Below, piece after piece: positions 26,163 through 35,481 of a stretch of DNA of 64,000 nt. The stretch lies in assembly GCF_002811765.1 (NCBI RefSeq), contig NZ_NPDR01000005.1, positions 186,001 to 250,000 on the forward strand. Reading direction: 5' to 3'. The DNA comes from Leptospira saintgironsiae. GTDB lineage: Bacteria > Spirochaetota > Leptospiria > Leptospirales > Leptospiraceae. The notes beneath the pieces were generated by a model. It did no database searches. It worked only from the letters and a program-made list of their open reading frames with translations, and was not told where the DNA came from. The translations under genes were made by a program, and so were the position numbers. The first letter of the stretch is position 1; each line of letters begins with the position of its first letter.

Positions 26163-28214
26163 GTGCCAAATCTTTTCGCCCGATTGAGGCCTCTTAAAAC
26201 TCCTACCTTTCTTACACTGATCTTAACAGTGATCTTGTCCTACCTATTGCTACGTTGGACACTTGTAGTAAGAGATCCAGATGGGAATCTTGGAATTGTA
26301 TGGATCCAGTTCCTAGCTGGATTACTTCCCAATCTTCATCATAGAAAGTCTGGTAGAATGTTCACCGCAGCATTTGCATTACTTTCTCCTGGATTATTGC
26401 TTTATGGGGAAGGTGGATATTTATACTTATCTGCTTTATTTGCCGGGGCGATTTTCGGGATTTTCATTCGACAATATATCTCCACTTTTTACGGACATCC
26501 TGCAAATGATGATGATCCTGTATTAAGATATTTTTATATAAACCGTCCTTATAAAAACTCTCTTGAATTCACTAAAAACCCTAGAACTGCATTTCTGATC
26601 TTAGCAGTATTTTTACTGTTAGATAGACTACTTGCTTATTTTGGAACAGATCCTTTGACATCTTGGATCTTGCAGGACACTGAATATTCTTCTGGGATCT
26701 CTTCTAAGTATGCGTTTGCATTGAGCTTAGACAGTATAGGCTCTTGGTTATCTGCATTCTTATACTTCTTCGCAGAAGAAACAAGTTCTCATGATACTGA
26801 TCCTCCTGGAAAACATTGGAGAACAGGGATCACCGCAGGTTTTACTGGGAATTTAATTTTAGGTGCAATCCAAGGACTTGCTCCTTCTACTGACTTTCCT
26901 TTTACAGCAGGAAATGCAGAAACATTCGGAGTATCTGCATTCTTCCCGGACGCTTCTTCTTTTGGAATAGGGATGCCAATCCTATTTGGATTTTTCTTTT
27001 ACCAGATCCATAGCAGAAACTGGAGGATCTCTTCTAGAGTTCTATTAAGCTTCGCGGTCTTTATTGCCCTAGGGCTTGCAGGGAAATACCAAAGCACCGG
27101 CTATTGGCTTCTTATTATTTTCCAAACCGCTTTAGTCATAGTACTTAGTTACCAAAGAGGGTTCAGAAATCCGATCTGGAAGTATTCTTTTATTCCATTC
27201 GTGGTGCTCGGGACTGTCGCAGTATTAGTCGGAGTTTATTTTATAGGCGGAATGGACTGGGCCTTTACTCCTTGGCAATTGATCAGGGAAGATGCGTCTA
27301 ACGCATGGACCAAGGGAAAAACATTCTCCAAAATGTTAGAAATATTCTGGAAGGACGGTTGGGTCCAGACATTATCCGCATGGAATTGGTTCAAAGAAGC
27401 CCCAGTATTTGGACAAGGATTTGGTGGATTTGCACTACACTGGATCGAATCAGGACCTAGAGGCGCTTATCCTCCAAACGGGACCCAGGACTTTGCCTTA
27501 ACTTCTTTTGTGTTCCTTCTTTCAGAAGGTGGGATCTTATTCTTCCTTCTATTTTTTGTATGGGTGGGCTTGGAATCATTTACCAGAACTTCTTATTGGT
27601 TTCTGCCTCTTCTATTCTTTCCTGTTACATTTTATGAGCCTTGGACGAGCGGTGCTGGAATATTAGGTTTTCTTTTAATATGGCTTTTAAGCGCATCTGG
27701 ACCTTCTACTCGAACCCTGCCTAAATGGTGGATGGTTCCCGCATTTAATCTGGTTTGTTTGCTCTTCGGTTTGGGACTAACTGCTAAGGCGTTCATCCGA
27801 CAATCTTCTCAATTGCAAGGACCTGAATTCAGATACGAAGAAAGAAAAACTTACCAACTTTCTGCAAAGGCAAAATTCCAAGAGAAGGCAGGGGGAAGAT
27901 ATCATACATTCCGTTCCGGAACTTCTTGGATTTTGGGTGATAAGGGGAATATCAGCTTACGTATTGCTTTGGATGAAGCTCCTAAAGCAGGAAAGCCTGT
28001 GTATATTCGTTGGATCTTCTCTGATCAGAATGGTGTGGAATTACAATCCAGAAGTACTCCTTTGAATACTACTGTGAACCAAGTTGGTTTAGGGGTTCCT
28101 GCAGGAGCTAAAACATTAACCGCGAAGCTTATGAGGATTTCTTGGTACCAAGCTGGGCCGTCTGAGTTTTATATTGGAACAGATGATTTTGACGGACTCA
28201 ATCGTATCCGTTAA
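26163..28214 (+). CDS. O-antigen-ligase-like membrane protein
   Basis: 683 residues with about twelve or more membrane helices, then a soluble C-terminal beta-rich part (from about 560). The block EAPVFGQGFGGFALHWIESG...NGTQDFALTSFVFLLSEGGILFFLL resembles the Wzy_C/O-antigen ligase motif (G-x-G-x-G-x-F, followed by the H and the SEGG helix). Likely role: polymerising or ligating a surface glycan at the outer face of the inner membrane. It begins with GTG at 26163; upstream sequence is only weakly Shine-Dalgarno-like, and the start is the weakest point of this annotation. No glycan genes adjoin it directly. Confidence 0.7.
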   Translation: MPNLFARLRPLKTPTFLTLILTVILSYLLLRWTLVVRDPDGNLGIVWIQFLAGLLPNLHHRKSGRMFTAAFALLSPGLLLYGEGGYLYLSALFAGAIFGIFIRQYISTFYGHPANDDDPVLRYFYINRPYKNSLEFTKNPRTAFLILAVFLLLDRLLAYFGTDPLTSWILQDTEYSSGISSKYAFALSLDSIGSWLSAFLYFFAEETSSHDTDPPGKHWRTGITAGFTGNLILGAIQGLAPSTDFPFTAGNAETFGVSAFFPDASSFGIGMPILFGFFFYQIHSRNWRISSRVLLSFAVFIALGLAGKYQSTGYWLLIIFQTALVIVLSYQRGFRNPIWKYSFIPFVVLGTVAVLVGVYFIGGMDWAFTPWQLIREDASNAWTKGKTFSKMLEIFWKDGWVQTLSAWNWFKEAPVFGQGFGGFALHWIESGPRGAYPPNGTQDFALTSFVFLLSEGGILFFLLFFVWVGLESFTRTSYWFLPLLFFPVTFYEPWTSGAGILGFLLIWLLSASGPSTRTLPKWWMVPAFNLVCLLFGLGLTAKAFIRQSSQLQGPEFRYEERKTYQLSAKAKFQEKAGGRYHTFRSGTSWILGDKGNISLRIALDEAPKAGKPVYIRWIFSDQNGVELQSRSTPLNTTVNQVGLGVPAGAKTLTAKLMRISWYQAGPSEFYIGTDDFDGLNRIR

Positions 28215-28221
28215 AACTTAA

Positions 28222-28896
28222 ATGTCTGTTTTAGTCGTATTTGATATAGATGGAACATTAACGGATACCGTTTCTTTACACAGAAAAGCTTTCCATGAAG
28301 TTTTGATCTCTTTCGGACTGCCTGGTTTAGGTTCCGAAATAAAAGAATATAAACACCATACAGATTCGAGTATATTCAAAGAAATTTATACATCTTTTAA
28401 AACAGATTGGGATGAAAAGGTTTCTAAAAAATTCGAAGAAGAGTTGGCCCAAAATATAAAAGAGAAATTTCAAAAAGGAATTTCGGAAATTTCGGGAGCA
28501 AAAGTTTTTTTAGAAAGGCTTAGGTCTGCAAAGATCCCTTTTGGATATGCAACCGGATCTTTTTATAGGCCTGCATTCTTAAAATTAAAAGACTGTGGAC
28601 TTCCTTTGGACGTACCTCTTGCAACTGCTTCTTCTTTTTATGAAAGGGAATCCATCGTTCAGTCTGTAGTTGAAGAATCTTGTAAAAAGTATTCTAAAAG
28701 TTTTTCCAAGACGATTTGTTTTGGAGACGGGATTTGGGATTCTAAAACCGCTCGAAACTTAGGTTTGGAATTTATTGGTATTACAGAAGATCCAAAACTT
28801 CATTCCGAATGGAAGTACCAGAACATACATCATGTATTTCGGGATTATTCAGACGGTCTTTCTATTCTTTCTGCGGTTTTAAGTTTTTGTGACTGA
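28222..28896 (+). CDS. HAD-superfamily hydrolase (phosphatase-like)
   Basis: 224 residues. Motif I FDIDGTLTDTV (Asp8 nucleophile, Asp10), a cap region rich in helices, motif III Lys in KKYSKSF, and motif IV FGDGIWDSKTARNLG are present, as in beta-phosphoglucomutase/phosphoglycolate phosphatase-like HADs. Substrate unknown; likely a small phosphorylated metabolite. It begins 8 bp after the O-antigen-ligase-like gene and its 3' end overlaps the convergent PrsW gene by 18 bp. Confidence 0.87.
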   Translation: MSVLVVFDIDGTLTDTVSLHRKAFHEVLISFGLPGLGSEIKEYKHHTDSSIFKEIYTSFKTDWDEKVSKKFEEELAQNIKEKFQKGISEISGAKVFLERLRSAKIPFGYATGSFYRPAFLKLKDCGLPLDVPLATASSFYERESIVQSVVEESCKKYSKSFSKTICFGDGIWDSKTARNLGLEFIGITEDPKLHSEWKYQNIHHVFRDYSDGLSILSAVLSFCD

Positions 28897-30231
28897 AAAC
28901 GCATCTAATGTATTTCGATACTGTTGCTTAATACGTATAAACCATCTCCAGGTTAAAAGGCCCCAAGGGATCTTTGGAAATCTGTATAACGCACCACTTT
29001 CGTGTTCTGGATCTTCCGGTCTAAAATTTTTCCAAACTGGCACAACAGGTATCTTCTCGAAATTTCTTCCAGCTATATAAAAGGAAACAGTGGTTTCTTT
29101 ATTTAGTTCCGGCTCTCGGATGACTGGAGAATAAAAACCTTTTCTGGAAAGAGAATAGGCGAGGCTTGGTTCCTCATCTCCTTCTGGTCCCAAATTTACT
29201 GAAAGAAATAATGGGATTTTTAAAATTCTCTCTCGGAAGAAAGAAGGGTTGATCATACCTCTAAGTAAGAATAAAAATCCGAGCCATGCGGGATATTCCA
29301 TAAAGAGTGTGATAAATTCTAAAGAGCTAATATTTGCTAAATAGTATGGGATCCATTCAGGAACGAATAGATAAAAATTCAGGCAGAAGATAGGAACTCC
29401 AAATAGGATTACTGAAATAAATGATCTAATTGTAGATAGATCTCTTAATAAAGGGATTTCTTTTATATTCTCTTTGGATTGAGCTGCTCTCAACCAAGAA
29501 TCATATCTTGAAAATTTGCGGATCATAGAATAATCATCCACATACAAATTTTCTGCCTGTAATAACTCGAATGGAAGCGTCACTTCTGCTTGGACTACGA
29601 GTAATTCTAATATTAAAAAAGAAAGTCCTAGGATTAAAGGAATATAAACTGTACCCAGTCCTCCTTGGATTAGTAAAAAATTATAAAGTCCATGAAGGAT
29701 TACTAAAAAGGAGAATGTAGAGATCAGATCTAAACCGGAAAAATTTCCTTTTCTAGATTGCAGGAATTTTAAAATAAAAAATCCTAATATACCTCCTGAG
29801 AAAGTATGCAAAGGTAAAGAAGTACCTGACCTGAGTAAACCCTGCCAAAAATCCAGTTTGAAAGAATAGAATACATTTTCTATACAACCGAAAGAGGCTC
29901 CTAAAGTCAGACCGAAATAGAGTCCGTCTGCAAGATTGGTAGAATTTTTTACCTGTTTTAAGAATAGAAAGATTAGAATTGCCTTGGAAGTTTCTTCTGG
30001 AATAGCTCCTACAAGCATTGCTTTGGAGAATGCGGAATAATTTTCGAATAGGTCGAATACTCCTACTTCCCAAGCAAGAGCGATCCCTGTTGCGATCATT
30101 CCATAAAAAAATGCGAACGTTGTAAATGTAGTTCCTTGTCCGGAGTAATAGGTCTTACGATAAAAGTCCCAATAAAACCAGGCGGCGAGAATCGCAGAGA
30201 TTGGTTTGCCTAAAAAAATCCAGTTTTCCAT
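28879..30231 (-). CDS. PrsW-family intramembrane protease
   Basis: 450 residues with about eight to nine membrane helices. The PrsW motifs are visible: EE-x-x-K (Glu79, Glu80, Lys83 in GAIPEETSK), FGCIENVFYS with Glu118, and SLPLHTFSGGILG with His142, followed by an LHGLYNF helix. The C-terminal 200 residues are unusually long for the family. PrsW enzymes cut membrane-bound anti-sigma factors; a substrate is not evident here. The ATG at 30231 is preceded by weak purine-rich sequence. Confidence 0.85.
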   Translation of the reverse strand: MENWIFLGKPISAILAAWFYWDFYRKTYYSGQGTTFTTFAFFYGMIATGIALAWEVGVFDLFENYSAFSKAMLVGAIPEETSKAILIFLFLKQVKNSTNLADGLYFGLTLGASFGCIENVFYSFKLDFWQGLLRSGTSLPLHTFSGGILGFFILKFLQSRKGNFSGLDLISTFSFLVILHGLYNFLLIQGGLGTVYIPLILGLSFLILELLVVQAEVTLPFELLQAENLYVDDYSMIRKFSRYDSWLRAAQSKENIKEIPLLRDLSTIRSFISVILFGVPIFCLNFYLFVPEWIPYYLANISSLEFITLFMEYPAWLGFLFLLRGMINPSFFRERILKIPLFLSVNLGPEGDEEPSLAYSLSRKGFYSPVIREPELNKETTVSFYIAGRNFEKIPVVPVWKNFRPEDPEHESGALYRFPKIPWGLLTWRWFIRIKQQYRNTLDAFSVTKT

Positions 30232-30241
30232 TCGCTTTAAT

Positions 30242-30279
30242 AAAAAAGGCGCCGCCTGACAATTTTAAGCGACGCCTTT
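30242..30279 (-). terminator. Intrinsic terminator after the LruC-domain gene
   Basis: On the minus strand AAAGGCGTCGC (30269-30279) pairs with GCGGCGCCTTT (30245-30255) over 11 bp with one mismatch, followed by a run of six or more T. It lies about 36 bp past the stop of the 30316-32292 gene. Confidence 0.7.
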
Positions 30280-30315
30280 CAATCCGCAATATTTGTTAAG
30301 CGGTGTTAGTGATTT

Positions 30316-32292
30316 CTATGCTGCTAAACTTTGTTTTTTTCTCAGCAAATAAACTGCGATTCCACCTGCTATGACTAGTCCCAGTGCATAGAAGATCGCA
30401 AATTTTTTCACGGAGAGAAACAGATAACCGAGTAGGCTGCTATTACTTGGAACTGGGAATGCTTTGGACTCGTTAGTCACGTTATTATACCAAGTTTTAT
30501 ATTCTTTTCCGCCGGAAGACACCCAAAGATTGAACTCTGAATATCCTGTTTCCGCAGGATTTCTGATATCATATCTTTCATAAGGATATTTCCAAGTTCC
30601 AGGAACTAAGATTGCCCAAGGAAATCCTGTGATGTCCAAATATTTATCAGTTCCAAGCAAGTTCTTATACAGTCCAGGAAAATGGATCTCTTGTTTGGTA
30701 TTGATCACATACGCATAAAGATCGTAAGGGAAGGACCCTAACTTAGCTCTTTCTACAGGAGCATTGAATGTAATCTCTACAGTTGCGATAAATCCAGGTT
30801 TGAACACATCACCTGGGTGAGCGTTCTGTCCTCTGATTGTTTTATTAGAATCATCAAAAATTTGGTAACCTGATTTTAAGTTCGCAGCAGTTACATTTAC
30901 AGTGTTTGTTGCAACTTCTACTTTTCCATCCGCTTGGGTCAGTGTGTAAGTGATAGAAGCGCCTACATCAACAGGTAACTTAATATAAAGCTGATGTCTA
31001 TAACCTGCACCTTTCGCAACGTGTTGGTATTTTCCTCTAAGCCTTACGATCTTGCCGGAAGAGTTTAGATCTTCTTCATTTTTGAATTGGATCACATAGT
31101 CGTTAAAATCTGCATCACCTGGAGAAGGATATAGATCCTCATAAGCGACAGTGAATACTCCCTCTGCAGGGTAAGCAATTTCTGTCGAACGAGTTGCGTC
31201 GTTTGGATAAATATCTGTATTATCAGGCACTCCATCTCCATCAGTGTCAGCAACTTGAACTGTAGGAAGATTTACTTCATATCTAATTGTTCTGTTGATC
31301 CCAAGGACAGATTGTAAACTGATATACTGAGAAATAGATTCCCCACCAATCGAAATATCTACAGTGATATTTCCTACAGAAGTTGGAACAGTTAATGTTC
31401 CGGTCACTTTTCCAGAAGAATCAGAAACTCCTTGGAATAGTATATTATTATTCTCATCATATACTAGAACGGTAGCTCCCGAAACCACATTAGACTTATT
31501 ATCCAATACAGTAAGATTCAAAGGAATATTGATCGTAGTATTATAGTTAAAGATAGGATCTCCTTTTGGATCTTCTACCACTACTACAGCTACTGTAGGA
31601 GTTCCCGAGGAACTGTTGTTTGTATTATCTGAAGAAGATCCCGAATTCCCACTATTAGAAGACCCATTGTTTGCAGTGGAATCCCCAGAGGAAGAATTCG
31701 AAGAACCGGAAGATGAGCTACTTGAACCGGAATTACTATTAGAAGAAGTATTATCTCCTGAACCAGAGTTAGAAGAACTGGAACCTGAAGATCCAGAACC
31801 GGTACTTCCACTGGAAGAATTACCAGAATTGTTTGCTGTATCAGAAGGAGAAGAACTAGATCCAGAGTTTCCAGAATTGGAATCATTAGAACTTCCTGAA
31901 TTTCCAGAAGAAGATCCGGATGTATTAGAAGAATCTGATGTATTCGAATTGGAAGAAGTTTGATCAGAAGAATTGTTTGAACCGCCAGTGGAGCCGGATG
32001 AACCAGAAGATCCACTATTAGAATTTCCGCTTCCTGAATTAGAATTGGAATCTGATGGGGTAGTGGTTGAACCTCCATTATTATCAGTATTGTCTGCAGG
32101 AGGGGTTACTGGATTTCCGGAACCATCTCCTGGAACAAATACTACTCCAGGGCTACCACTGTTTCCCGGAACTCCTCCGGTTGCGGTGTGTTGGCTTCCT
32201 AAGAAAAAAAACGGTAGTAATAAGCCATTTTTCTTATGGCTGCAGTTATAAACGAACCCGGCAATCATCGCCAAGGCTAGGAACTTTTTCAT
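30316..32292 (-). CDS. LruC-domain lipoprotein with Ser/Asn/Gly-rich region
   Basis: 658 residues from the ATG at 32292, chosen because GGGGAG lies 7 nt upstream; a GTG 15 nt earlier is in frame. Signal peptide and lipobox (MIAGFVYNC) are followed by a very long Ser/Gly/Asn/Thr region (about 45-245) full of SSGSSG, GNSG and DNTS-like repeats, an immunoglobulin-like region, a calcium-type D-x-D-G-D-x-x-D motif (DTDGDGVPDNTD) and a LruC domain (SPGDADFNDYVIQF...). The end carries a membrane-like helix followed by RKK. It is an outer-membrane-associated protein of unknown function; LruC-domain proteins are known leptospiral antigens. Confidence 0.8.
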   Translation of the reverse strand: MKKFLALAMIAGFVYNCSHKKNGLLLPFFFLGSQHTATGGVPGNSGSPGVVFVPGDGSGNPVTPPADNTDNNGGSTTTPSDSNSNSGSGNSNSGSSGSSGSTGGSNNSSDQTSSNSNTSDSSNTSGSSSGNSGSSNDSNSGNSGSSSSPSDTANNSGNSSSGSTGSGSSGSSSSNSGSGDNTSSNSNSGSSSSSSGSSNSSSGDSTANNGSSNSGNSGSSSDNTNNSSSGTPTVAVVVVEDPKGDPIFNYNTTINIPLNLTVLDNKSNVVSGATVLVYDENNNILFQGVSDSSGKVTGTLTVPTSVGNITVDISIGGESISQYISLQSVLGINRTIRYEVNLPTVQVADTDGDGVPDNTDIYPNDATRSTEIAYPAEGVFTVAYEDLYPSPGDADFNDYVIQFKNEEDLNSSGKIVRLRGKYQHVAKGAGYRHQLYIKLPVDVGASITYTLTQADGKVEVATNTVNVTAANLKSGYQIFDDSNKTIRGQNAHPGDVFKPGFIATVEITFNAPVERAKLGSFPYDLYAYVINTKQEIHFPGLYKNLLGTDKYLDITGFPWAILVPGTWKYPYERYDIRNPAETGYSEFNLWVSSGGKEYKTWYNNVTNESKAFPVPSNSSLLGYLFLSVKKFAIFYALGLVIAGGIAVYLLRKKQSLAA

Positions 32293-32349
32293 GAAGGGTC
32301 TCCCCACTCTAATCTCTTTACCTTAGGAGACGGGTGAAAAGGGTTGGTA

Positions 32350-33096
32350 CTACGGTCGATTAGGTTTTTTTCCTATATGAAGAACGCTATTCCCGAATAC
32401 AAAATTGGTATATCTGACTTTCTCGAAACCTGTTTGTTCCAATTTGGATTTCAAACCTTCTTGGTCAGGATAATATAAAGAAGAAACCGGCAAATAATCG
32501 AACATTTCATTTTTGCCCCCCCATAGTACATAACCTAAAAGAGGAACAATTCTAAAAAAATAGAAATCAGCGAATGCTTTTATAAAAGGATTTTTGACCT
32601 TTCCCACGTCCAGGTTTGCAAATACTCCGCCAGGTTTGAGTACTCTATAAATTTCTGATAACGCTTTGCCTAGATCATTCACATTTCTCAAACCAAAACC
32701 TATGCTGACTGCATCCAGGCTTTCACTTTTCACTTTGGAAAGATTGGTGGCATCTCCCCATTCTATCTTTACTCTGCCTTGGTTGATCGGTGCTTCTAAT
32801 CTTGTCTTTGCGACTTCTAACATGTTTTCGGAGAAGTCCAGGCTTAGTAAAGATTCCACTCTTTGGGACCTTTCTAGACGAATGGAGATGTCTCCAGTTC
32901 CGCAACATAGATCTAAAACTTTGATTGGGCCCTTGGTTTCAGTTTCGATCTCTTCTACCAATTTATTCTTCCAAAATCTATGTAAGAAGAAGCTACTACA
33001 ATCGTTGAAACGATCATACTTGGAAGCGATCCTGTTGAAATTTACTCGAACGAAATCCGCCTTCGTATCTGAAGAAGGCATTTGAAAAGAGGCCAT
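32350..33096 (-). CDS. ubiE: Demethylmenaquinone/2-methoxy-6-polyprenylbenzoquinol C-methyltransferase
   Basis: 248 residues. SAM-binding motif I VLDLCCGTGDIS (about 60-71), motif II DAVSIGFGLRNVNDLGKAL and post-motif VLKPGGVFANLDVGK are the UbiE/MenG signatures. It methylates the quinone ring in menaquinone (and possibly ubiquinone) synthesis; leptospires use menaquinone. The neighbours do not form a quinone operon. Confidence 0.95.
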   Translation of the reverse strand: MASFQMPSSDTKADFVRVNFNRIASKYDRFNDCSSFFLHRFWKNKLVEEIETETKGPIKVLDLCCGTGDISIRLERSQRVESLLSLDFSENMLEVAKTRLEAPINQGRVKIEWGDATNLSKVKSESLDAVSIGFGLRNVNDLGKALSEIYRVLKPGGVFANLDVGKVKNPFIKAFADFYFFRIVPLLGYVLWGGKNEMFDYLPVSSLYYPDQEGLKSKLEQTGFEKVRYTNFVFGNSVLHIGKKPNRP

Positions 33097-33192
33097 TTCC
33101 CTTAGGATTTTGACGAATCTCTCCGGCGCAAGAGGGATTTGGATTTTTGTTCGGATGACAGAAAGTAGAAGTCCTCGTATTTTGGAGAAACG

Positions 33193-33669
33193 ATGAAAGA
33201 CCTAGGCTTTCTACAAGGATTGGATTGGGTTTCCAGCCTGATCATCCTTCTTTCCATATGGAATCTCGGAACCTTTATCCATGTATGGAGCATTCTTCCC
33301 AAAAGAAAGGAATCCTTAAAACAAAACTTCTTAACTGAAAACAATCCTTCCATCTGGGAAGAAAAACTTTCAGAAGTATTATTTCCCATTGAAACCAAAC
33401 TTTCCTGGATGAAACATCTGGCAGGAATTTCAACAATGCTTGGACTTTTAGGAACTGTGCTCGGGATCTCTGAAGCATTCTCTTCTTTGCAAGCAGCAGG
33501 AACGGTAAGTTTGGATGCATTTGCAGGTGGGATCAAACTTGCACTAGTGACAACGATCTTAGGCTTGTTCGTGGCAATTCCTTCCTTATTCGGGTTTCAA
33601 TTCTTAAAACATAGATTATTGGACTTAGAAAGAGAAGCTCTATCCTGGTTAAAGATCCCTCCTAGATAA
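33193..33669 (+). CDS. Short ExbB/MotA-type proton channel subunit (second copy)
   Basis: 158 residues, shorter than the first ExbB because the cytoplasmic loop is reduced. It has three hydrophobic segments and the typical MLGLLGTVLGISEAFSSLQAAG and FAGGIKLALVTTILGLFVAIPSLFGF helices. GGAG lies 9 nt before the ATG. It forms a pair with the downstream ExbD-like gene, 6 bp away. No TonB gene adjoins this copy, so it could work with a distant TonB or a Tol-Pal-like system. Confidence 0.88.
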   Translation: MKDLGFLQGLDWVSSLIILLSIWNLGTFIHVWSILPKRKESLKQNFLTENNPSIWEEKLSEVLFPIETKLSWMKHLAGISTMLGLLGTVLGISEAFSSLQAAGTVSLDAFAGGIKLALVTTILGLFVAIPSLFGFQFLKHRLLDLEREALSWLKIPPR

Positions 33670-33675
33670 AAACAA

Positions 33676-34074
33676 ATGAGAAAGTCGATTTTAAAGGAAG
33701 AAGATCCAGGAATAGACCTGACCAGTTTTATAGACGTAGTATTTATACTTCTGGTGTTCGTAATGTTGGCAGTAAGTTTCCGAAAAGAGATCAGATCTAT
33801 TCCATTAGAACTTCCTAAAGTAGGACAGGGAGAAGACCCAAAGGGTGAAAGAGTAGAATTTGCACTTTTGCAAGATGGCTCCTATAGAATTGGAGATGAA
33901 AAAGTCCAAAGAGCAGGCTTAGAAGAGAAATTAAAACAAGGCCTTGTCAAAGAAAAAGAAGTCCGTTTTTTTGCGGATAAAACTGCAAACTACGAAGAGA
34001 TCGTAAAAGTATTAGATTTGTTGAGCAGGTCTGGTGCTTCTTCCCTGGAACTTGCTGTCCAAGGCCAGAAATAA
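33676..34074 (+). CDS. ExbD/TolR-type subunit (second copy)
   Basis: 132 residues. Asp20 in the single membrane helix (DLTSFIDVVFILLVFVMLAVSF) is the essential proton-carrying residue. The periplasmic domain has the ExbD/TolR layout (FALLQDGSYRIGDEKV). It follows the ExbB-like gene by 6 bp and is convergent with the MazG-like gene (4-bp gap). It would form a proton motor with that ExbB. Confidence 0.9.
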   Translation: MRKSILKEEDPGIDLTSFIDVVFILLVFVMLAVSFRKEIRSIPLELPKVGQGEDPKGERVEFALLQDGSYRIGDEKVQRAGLEEKLKQGLVKEKEVRFFADKTANYEEIVKVLDLLSRSGASSLELAVQGQK

Positions 34075-34078
34075 TATA

Positions 34079-34411
34079 TTAAAGATCTTTTAACTTAGGA
34101 TTATTCTTGTGACGATCTTTGTCTCTAGTGGAGTTCTTTTCTAAGGTTGCCTTAAAAGCTTCTTCCATGGAAATTCCCATTTGATTTGCCAGACAAGTTA
34201 GAACAAAAAGTATATCTCCTAGTTCCTTAGATAGACCTTCCGGATCTTCTCCCTTCTTGAAAGATTGGTCTCCGTATTTCCTAGCTACAAGTCTGGAAAA
34301 TTCTCCTACTTCTTCCATTAAGATGGCTAGGTTTGTAAGTTCTGAAAAATATTTAACCCCGATGGTTTTGATCCAATCATCTACCGTCTTTTGGGCTTCG
34401 TCGAAATTCAT
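34079..34411 (-). CDS. MazG-like nucleotide pyrophosphohydrolase
   Basis: 110 residues. The MazG metal-binding motif EExxE...ExxD is present (MEEVGEFSRLV near 29-39 and KELGDILFVL near 64-73). Such proteins remove pyrophosphate from non-canonical NTPs or other nucleotides as housekeeping; the single short MazG domain does not tell the substrate. The ATG overlaps the stop of the preceding SGNH gene (ATGA), the last gene of the glycan operon, so it is co-transcribed there. Confidence 0.8.
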   Translation of the reverse strand: MNFDEAQKTVDDWIKTIGVKYFSELTNLAILMEEVGEFSRLVARKYGDQSFKKGEDPEGLSKELGDILFVLTCLANQMGISMEEAFKATLEKNSTRDKDRHKNNPKLKDL

Positions 34412-35478
34412 TTTGTTTTAGGAAGGTTTCCCTTTTCCTGCAAAAATTCTATCAGAAATCTAGTAGGTTCTGCATAACATCCACCGCTGAGATGATGTGG
34501 ATCTATGAATTTTTGGCATTTCATTCTGGAACGATATTCTTCCATATCTAATACCAAAGTTTCCGGATATTCTTGGATAAGTTTATCTCTTAATTCTATC
34601 CATTCTTGGAAGAACGGAGCGGATCTGACTTTTTCGGAGAATGTAGAATACAGCAATGGAGTCCATAAGATTACTCTAATATGATTCTCTCTCGCTGTTT
34701 TTAAGAAATTTCTAAGAAAGTATTCTTGTACTTTAGAACTTTTGAAATTTTTATAAGACTCGTTAAATATTCTTTCTGATTCCGATCCTAATTTATCTTC
34801 CGGAGTATTCGCCAAAAGACCATTTGGGATCCCGCCTTTAAATTTATCAGATTCGTTTATCAGAATATTTCGAATGAACACAAGTTGTTGGACTTCCCCT
34901 GGATTTTTGATCCTGGAAAAAGCTTCTTTAAATCTTGGGGGGAATACAGAAGTTCGGAAAACTTTTGCTTTTAAAAAACTATCCCATTCATTCGTGGAGA
35001 ATATATTCCAATACCTTAAGAAAAATGGAAAATCATAAGAATAACGTAATGGGTATCTATTAGCGAAGTCTGTTCCTGAATCAGGATAATATTCTAAAAT
35101 CGCATAGTCCAAAGGAATTTTTTTAGAAAGAAGTTTTTCCAAAGTGAAATTATGGAAAGAATAAGGTGCAGAAGGCCCTGAAAGGTTATACACGATCAGA
35201 CCCGGACTTTCTTTTTCAAATTCTACAAGTGAGAATTCTCCCATATGAGAAGTCCCAAAAAATGTAAGGACTTTTTGGTCTTCTTTTTTGGAATCGGTTT
35301 CTTTCTTCATGGTAGAAAGAACCTTATCTTTCATATTATAAAAATAATATTCTGCACCAGTTTCAGTGTAAGGTCTTACCTTCTCAGAAGAAAATACCCT
35401 GTCCCATACAAGAAGTAGGGCAGCAATCCCAAGAGGGATCCAAAGAATTTTGCGATGTAACAAAGGAATTCTTTTCAT
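34408..35478 (-). CDS. SGNH-like membrane-anchored protein, partner of MBOAT (pair B)
   Basis: 356 residues, an N-terminal helix anchor (LWIPLGIAALLLVWD) and a large extracytoplasmic domain. It has the SGNH serine block FFGTSHMGEFS and the C-terminal DPHHLSGG (Asp-x-x-His) expected of AlgX/AlgJ- or DUF1574-type esterases. Such proteins take an acyl group from a membrane-bound O-acyltransferase and place it on a polysaccharide. It immediately follows the MBOAT gene at 35482-36879 (3-bp gap). DUF1574-like proteins are typical of Leptospira. Confidence 0.75.
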   Translation of the reverse strand: MKRIPLLHRKILWIPLGIAALLLVWDRVFSSEKVRPYTETGAEYYFYNMKDKVLSTMKKETDSKKEDQKVLTFFGTSHMGEFSLVEFEKESPGLIVYNLSGPSAPYSFHNFTLEKLLSKKIPLDYAILEYYPDSGTDFANRYPLRYSYDFPFFLRYWNIFSTNEWDSFLKAKVFRTSVFPPRFKEAFSRIKNPGEVQQLVFIRNILINESDKFKGGIPNGLLANTPEDKLGSESERIFNESYKNFKSSKVQEYFLRNFLKTARENHIRVILWTPLLYSTFSEKVRSAPFFQEWIELRDKLIQEYPETLVLDMEEYRSRMKCQKFIDPHHLSGGCYAEPTRFLIEFLQEKGNLPKTK

Positions 35479-35481
35479 AAT

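Noticed and set aside
31590..32251. Long open frames on both strands inside the LruC-domain gene (Leu/Ile/Pro- and Glu-rich products)
   Set aside because: They are produced by the Ser/Gly/Asn-rich repeat read in other frames.
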